Source: Amyelois transitella
Lineage: Eukaryota; Arthropoda; Insecta; Lepidoptera; Pyralidae
Assembly (NCBI RefSeq): GCF_032362555.1
Contig: NC_083510.1
Span: forward strand, 5,421,501-5,485,500
Direction of reading: 5' to 3'
DNA: 64,000 bases
Shown here: positions 61,989 to 64,000 of the stretch, one piece after another
Layout: the number at the start of each line of letters is the position of its first letter
Numbering within the stretch: position 1 is the first letter of the stretch
The notes under the pieces: model-generated
What the model was told of the DNA's origin: nothing
Seen by the model: the letters and a program-made list of their open reading frames with translations, nothing else
Database searches by the model: none
Made by a program: the position numbers and the translations under genes

Positions 61989-62477
61989 CTGAAATCATAG
62001 AAATACATTTTGGATTAGTAGGTCACAGACGCAAAGTTACTTCTACTACCTTATTACTAAGATTCCCTAATCTAATTAACCGCGCCTATATTTTGCGTGA
62101 CTTTTACGCATATTTCCTAGGAAATGGTGAGCAATCTTTTGATACTGCATTTATATTTTCAATAAAGGTAAAATATATCCGATTTAATTAGCTTTATATT
62201 TATGAACATATTCATGCCAGATGTAAAAGCCAAAACATTAAAATCCAGTACCTACTTATACCTAATTAGGTTGTGATTGATATGGGAATCCTAGATATTT
62301 TACAGTTTTTACCCGACTGCGCGACGCAAAAGAGGGAAATGTAATTATGTATGCCTACACTAGTAAGTAACAAACAGATTTTTACGCATTGCTCTTTGGT
62401 AGTAATACCTAAGTATACGGCAGTGTGCTCGTCCGGTCCTTGACCTACGTGTACTGGGTCATCGTACAGGCACACAC

Positions 62478-62636
62478 ATGGCGGCGAAGCGTGTCTCACA
62501 AACACTTGCCACGTTCGTCCACATCATAGGTAGATATGAGAGACTGCGCCCCTGGGCCAATTCACTTCCTGGCCGCTCAGCCGTGCGCGCTTCCGCACAC
62601 AGTGACATTATTAACTCTGTTAGCCATATAATATAA
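62478..62636 (+). CDS. small 52-codon open frame, unknown
   Basis: ACACATGGCGGCGAAGCG has a favourable start context, and the frame (MAAKRVSQTLATFVHIIGRY, then RPWANSLPGRSAVRASAHSD) is basic at the front and GC-richer than its surroundings. A GTAGAT inside could serve as a splice donor. It lies antisense within the presumed GIPC intron. I know no matching protein; it may be a non-coding CpG-rich island. Confidence 0.2.
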   Translation: MAAKRVSQTLATFVHIIGRYERLRPWANSLPGRSAVRASAHSDIINSVSHII

Positions 62637-63772
62637 ACTGTAACAGTATGATAACACGATAACAAACTATCGATTTCAACCTACCTACTTTTGTTGCCCA
62701 ATGCCTTCGTATGTTACCTATTTAAATTGTTGTACCTAAACTGCAAGCACAGACTGCAACTCTTCGCAATTTCGGCGGCAAGGACGTGTATCAGTTACGT
62801 GACTTGATAATAATATCTATACATGAATAAATAGGTACCTAAATCCACACTCCAAATCATTATGTAGAAAAACTTTATGAAGAAGTACAAACGAAGTAAA
62901 TCCAATAAAATGAATAGACTATGGTTCAGGTAGAAATGGCTGAATAGGTAATCATGGTATCTAAACAAAATATTTTAAAAGTACCGGTAAAGCGATTGCG
63001 AATTCGCATTATTTGGGTTGGAAATTAAGCAGGTGAGAAGATATATGAACGAAATTCTTTTGTTATTGTCTACCTATTATGTAGTACCTACGTACCTACA
63101 TGTCGCATCATTGTTCAGAGAGCTTGGGTAAGCGATGTTGTAAAATGTCGGTGTAAATTACATTTGTTCTTGTAGCAATAGTTTTGTGAGCGAAAACATG
63201 ATCACCAAAAAAAAAAATTTGCAGCCGAAATCTAAGGAACTCTTAACATACCATAGGCAGACTCCGTGTGTTAATCAAACAATAAACATAGATAGTTTTA
63301 CTTATCATGCAGTAACTCAAATTAGTTCAATTACATGTTAGTGAGTTAAGTATTTCCATAAACGTTCTTATTTAAATTTAGATAGGTAGTTAGGTACAAA
63401 AATATATTGCACAAAACTTGTCATCATAAAGGACCTTGACATCAAACGCGCCTTCAGCATTTTCACAAACGTGAAATATCACAGATCACGAGTATTCTTG
63501 CCATTTTACCTGGGCTGGCTGTGTCTGTGTCTGTGACCTTTACATAATGCGAGGGAAATGACCGGCCAACCGTCTCGCTCGCGTTTTCACGCCCTATTCT
63601 CAAGGACGAATATTGTCCCGACCCAAACTAGGTACCTACCTATACTACCTATCGACCTTGTTATTTTAGAGCTGTATAGAGAACTATATCAAAATAGGTA
63701 TAAACCTACGCACTATGCGGATCACAGTCACCGAATATAGAGGGAGAAACCAAGAAGTCCGCTATCCGCTAT

Positions 63773-63819
63773 GGAAAATTTGAGCGGCGAATAGCCATTA
63801 TTCGCCGCTCAAATTTTCC
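63773..63819. repeat. perfect 21-bp hairpin with 5-base loop
   Basis: Arms 63773-63793 (starts GGAAAATTTGAGCGGCGAAT) and 63799-63819 are exact reverse complements around GCCAT. No transposon ends or target duplication were recognised. Confidence 0.88.
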
Positions 63820-64000
63820 GCAGAACAGCAATTATGAGTAGGTATGAGATTCTATTTTTTCTTTTATTTATTATACGATTACCTTCCTAATTTTAAAGAT
63901 TGGGTATACCTACACCTTAGTTAGATATATATTTAGAAACACAATCTGCCGTGATTTATAAGGATCAAAATTAGTTCTTTTCTCAGAAAAGAACGTTTTC

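Larger units (their letters stand above)
61989..64000. other. probable GIPC intron, no firm gene
   Basis: Since the next GIPC exon was not found up to the edge, this is probably intronic. It contains a small plus-strand frame at 62478 and a hairpin at 63773, listed separately, and many TACCTAC words near 63.1 and 63.6 kb. Confidence 0.45.

Noticed and set aside
1-64000. CRISPR arrays, bacterial operons, riboswitches or rRNA genes
   Set aside because: None seen; the window is eukaryotic with introns and eukaryotic repeats.

Overview
The window looks like nuclear DNA of a moth or butterfly (Lepidoptera). It is AT-rich, its genes are split by short GT-AG introns, and it is littered with a short repeat that begins GTGCCGTGTGG and ends in a (TATG)n tail, a type I know from moth genomes. 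The seven genes I can read also have insect-like protein sequences. I assembled exons by hand from reading frame, splice sites and phase. The five multi-exon models that are complete inside the window close exactly in frame: lipase 553 aa, EIF2B3 459 aa, PET117 74 aa, tetraspanin 302 aa, OXCT1 523 aa.

Layout. 0.1-1.7 kb (+): the 3' end of a QRICH2-like (DUF4795) gene. 2.3-9.2 kb (-): a 14-exon secreted pancreatic-type lipase that keeps a C-terminal PLAT domain. 9.2-40.1 kb: about 31 kb with no recognisable host gene, holding SINE-like copies, LINE fragments, a MITE-like element, perfect short hairpins, three GC-rich patches and two orphan open frames. 40.1-44.7 kb: a compact housekeeping cluster, with EIF2B3 (-) head-to-head with PET117 (+), which is tail-to-tail with mRpL20 (-). 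46.1-48.7 kb (-): a peripherin/RDS-like tetraspanin. 50.2-54.8 kb (-): the mitochondrial ketone-body enzyme OXCT1 (SCOT). 54.8-60.7 kb: gene-poor, with two inverted-repeat elements. 60.7-62.0 kb (-): the last three exons of a GIPC/kermit PDZ gene whose 5' part lies beyond the right edge.

Functionally, three neighbours serve mitochondria (PET117 for complex IV assembly, mRpL20 for the mitoribosome, OXCT1 for ketone use) and EIF2B3 serves cytosolic translation initiation. Their upstream regions share clusters of TGTCAA-type motifs, which suggests a common housekeeping promoter style rather than an operon-like unit.

I did not find a convincing new multi-gene system. The most interesting leads are a GC-AG intron in PET117, an 881-bp structure with about 210-bp near-identical inverted arms, an unclassified 1-kb element with repeated TGACACG palindromes, five hairpins with 21-32 bp arms, and a few small exon-like open frames.
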